NCBI GenBank assembly: GCA_035275625.1
Contig: DATEMK010000458.1
Coordinates: 1 to 6,951 of the forward strand
Origin: DATEMK01 sp035275625
Lineage (GTDB): Bacteria > Bacteroidota > Bacteroidia > AKYH767-A > OLB10
Reading direction: 5' to 3'
Length of the DNA stretch: 6,951 nucleotides
Below the pieces are notes generated by a model, which saw nothing but the letters and a program-made list of their open reading frames with translations, was not told where the DNA came from and searched no databases. Shown here one piece after another: positions 5,483 through 6,951 of this stretch; position 1 is the first letter of the stretch; every line of letters starts with the position of its first letter. The position numbers and the translations under genes are program-made.

Positions 5483-6951
5483 TTATGATTTGAATATTTT
5501 TTTGCTTAAGGTATGGCCGCCATTTTTAATGGTTATTACGTAAACTCCCTGCGGAAGGTTCTGTTTTTCTGAAAGTTTATAAGTATTGATTCCTTTCATA
5601 GCCTGGATGCTTTCAGAGCTTATAATTTGTCCGCCCGGACCGGTAATCATAATCGCGGTTATTATTTCACCGGGTGAGGTGAAGGATATTTTTATGTAAT
5701 CTATAAACGGGTTGGGAAATATTGAAATAATAGAAAAATCCTGGAATGCTTCATCTTGATAATTAACTAATACATTTTCAGAATAAGCAATTTTGCCTTC
5801 ATTATTAACTTGCTTAAGGCGGTAAAAAGATATTCCTTCCAATGGTGAAATATCATTAAATGTATAATTGAAATTTTCATCTGCTGAAACTTTTCCAATT
5901 TCTGAAAAGGAGTTTTGGTCAATGGATCTTTCAACAGAAAAATACCCGGTATTATTTGATGAACTGACCGACCATTTTGTTTCAACGATATTGTTTTTTA
6001 ATACAGCTTCGAAATTCAATATATCATTAGAAGGTGTCCCTTCAGTTGTTGTTGAAATCATCCAATGATTAAATGAACTTACATTATCAGCTGACACGGT
6101 CCCGATTCCGGTCTTCACTCCATTGGCAGCTCCCATGGAGCGGCTCCAATTAGTTCCATCCCATGACTGTATGGAGAAAGTTGCATCCGCATTGGAATCA
6201 TGGGTTGTATTTTCAATTCCCCGGTAAGAAACAATTACGTTTGCTTTAAGCCCTGTTGCGATAATATCAAACCACCTGTCAATAACACTTGACTTTGAAA
6301 TATCCACTCCGCTTCGTTTTATTTCAGTAACAGCAGGAAGGCTGCCGCCACTTGGATAAGGCAAGTTATCTGTTCCGGTTGCCCTGGTAGATATGGCTAC
6401 ATTTCCAAAGCCTGAAACAGGTGTAAATGAAAATGGAATATACTCATTGCTGCTCACACCAAATGGAAAAATATAAGTGCCATTGCTGATATTCATCCAT
6501 TTTAAAAAACTTTGATTGTATGCAAAAGTTGTTTCACTTTTTATATATCCTGCTGTCCGTGAAATGGAAGTTGGTAGTCCGGATTCAACTGTAAGCGTGT
6601 TATTATTCAGTTTTAATTCTCCATTAGTAAGCAGTAAAGCTGTTCTTACAAAAACGTTAGAAGAGGTGAGGAAAATATTTTTAATATTTGACAAGCCTTG
6701 AAAATTGATTTCAAGTTTCCCGTATTTATGATTGCCTGAAGTTGCCATACCTGTTCCGATTCCTGTTAACGCCTGGCTGTTTTTTCCATTGTATTCAACT
6801 ATACTGCCTGGTGCAAGAAAATAATTCATATTACCTGTCGAACTGATGCAGGCATTATCAGTTCCGTTATATAAGCCATTTACATGCTGCAACGTCAGTC
6901 TTCCATTGTTTTCAACTGTAATTCCGGAATAAGGGAACTGGGAATTCGAAA
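5483..6951 (-). CDS. T9SS-exported surface protein, C-terminal part (5' end outside window)
   Basis: The frame is open to the right edge, so at least 489 residues belong to a larger protein; the first possible in-window start (TTG at 6890-6892) has no support. It is expected to cross the outer membrane by the type IX secretion system and be released or attached at the cell surface. The upper part is beta-rich with parallel-helix or adhesin-like strands, for example GELKLNNNTLTVESG and TYIFPFGVSSNEYIPFSF. An FN3-like module (about 5759-6019) has NFEAVLKNNIVETKW, FSVERS and FYRLKQV. The type-A sorting domain (about 5486-5722) has IFPNPFIDYIKISF, a GPGGQII turn, LPQGVYVITI and the final KKIFKS. 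This arrangement, FN3-like then sorting tail, is standard for T9SS cargo. No catalytic motif is visible, so adhesin or structural roles are as likely as an enzyme whose active domain lies upstream. The stop TAA is at 5483-5485, and the LamG-like gene follows after 14 bp. Confidence 0.9.
   Translation of the reverse strand, partial: SNSQFPYSGITVENNGRLTLQHVNGLYNGTDNACISSTGNMNYFLAPGSIVEYNGKNSQALTGIGTGMATSGNHKYGKLEINFQGLSNIKNIFLTSSNVFVRTALLLTNGELKLNNNTLTVESGLPTSISRTAGYIKSETTFAYNQSFLKWMNISNGTYIFPFGVSSNEYIPFSFTPVSGFGNVAISTRATGTDNLPYPSGGSLPAVTEIKRSGVDISKSSVIDRWFDIIATGLKANVIVSYRGIENTTHDSNADATFSIQSWDGTNWSRSMGAANGVKTGIGTVSADNVSSFNHWMISTTTEGTPSNDILNFEAVLKNNIVETKWSVSSSNNTGYFSVERSIDQNSFSEIGKVSADENFNYTFNDISPLEGISFYRLKQVNNEGKIAYSENVLVNYQDEAFQDFSIISIFPNPFIDYIKISFTSPGEIITAIMITGPGGQIISSESIQAMKGINTYKLSEKQNLPQGVYVITIKNGGHTLSKKIFKS

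Noticed and set aside
1..6951. Mobile element, CRISPR array, toxin-antitoxin, retron or other defence system
   Set aside because: I found no transposase or recombinase motif, no spaced direct repeats, no reverse transcriptase and no nuclease signature. All large frames are explained by envelope and housekeeping families.

Overview
The window looks like chromosomal DNA of a member of the Bacteroidota. Four things support this. The large minus-strand gene at the right edge ends in a type IX secretion (T9SS) type-A sorting domain. There is a DUF3078 protein, a family known mainly from this phylum. The one clear promoter matches the phylum-specific pattern TTTG-N19-TAnnTTTG rather than a sigma-70 -35/-10 pair. 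Start codons sit in A-rich leaders with no convincing Shine-Dalgarno sequences. Base composition is AT-rich throughout. The genus cannot be read from this sequence.

Layout. Positions 1-1489 are read rightward: the C-terminus of a coiled-coil, membrane-anchored protein running in from the left edge, then a GT-B fold family 4 glycosyltransferase. This is probably the tail of a surface-polysaccharide gene group. Positions 1490-1999 hold no confident gene. They contain a candidate 63-residue Thr-rich minus-strand ORF and a weak terminator. From 2000 to the right edge every gene is read leftward. In transcription order they are: the 3' part of a large T9SS-exported surface protein (5483-6951), a signal-anchored LamG-like/FN3-like protein 14 bp behind it (4281-5468), a strong intrinsic terminator, a consensus promoter, mscL (3727-4104), a long hairpin terminator, a DUF3078 outer-membrane protein (2750-3643), and a stand-alone FAD/NAD(P)H oxidoreductase (2000-2668).

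How they work together. The two rightmost genes are probably one transcription unit, and both carry the same FN3-like module. In one the module precedes a T9SS sorting tail; in the other there is no sorting tail. mscL is a single-gene unit with its own promoter and terminator and would act as an osmotic safety valve. The DUF3078 gene and the reductase could be co-transcribed across an 81-bp gap, but nothing ties them functionally. I found no mobile element, CRISPR array, tRNA, rRNA, phage gene or defence system. The window reads as ordinary envelope and housekeeping DNA. The features most worth a second look are the shared module in the paired genes and the Thr-rich small ORF.
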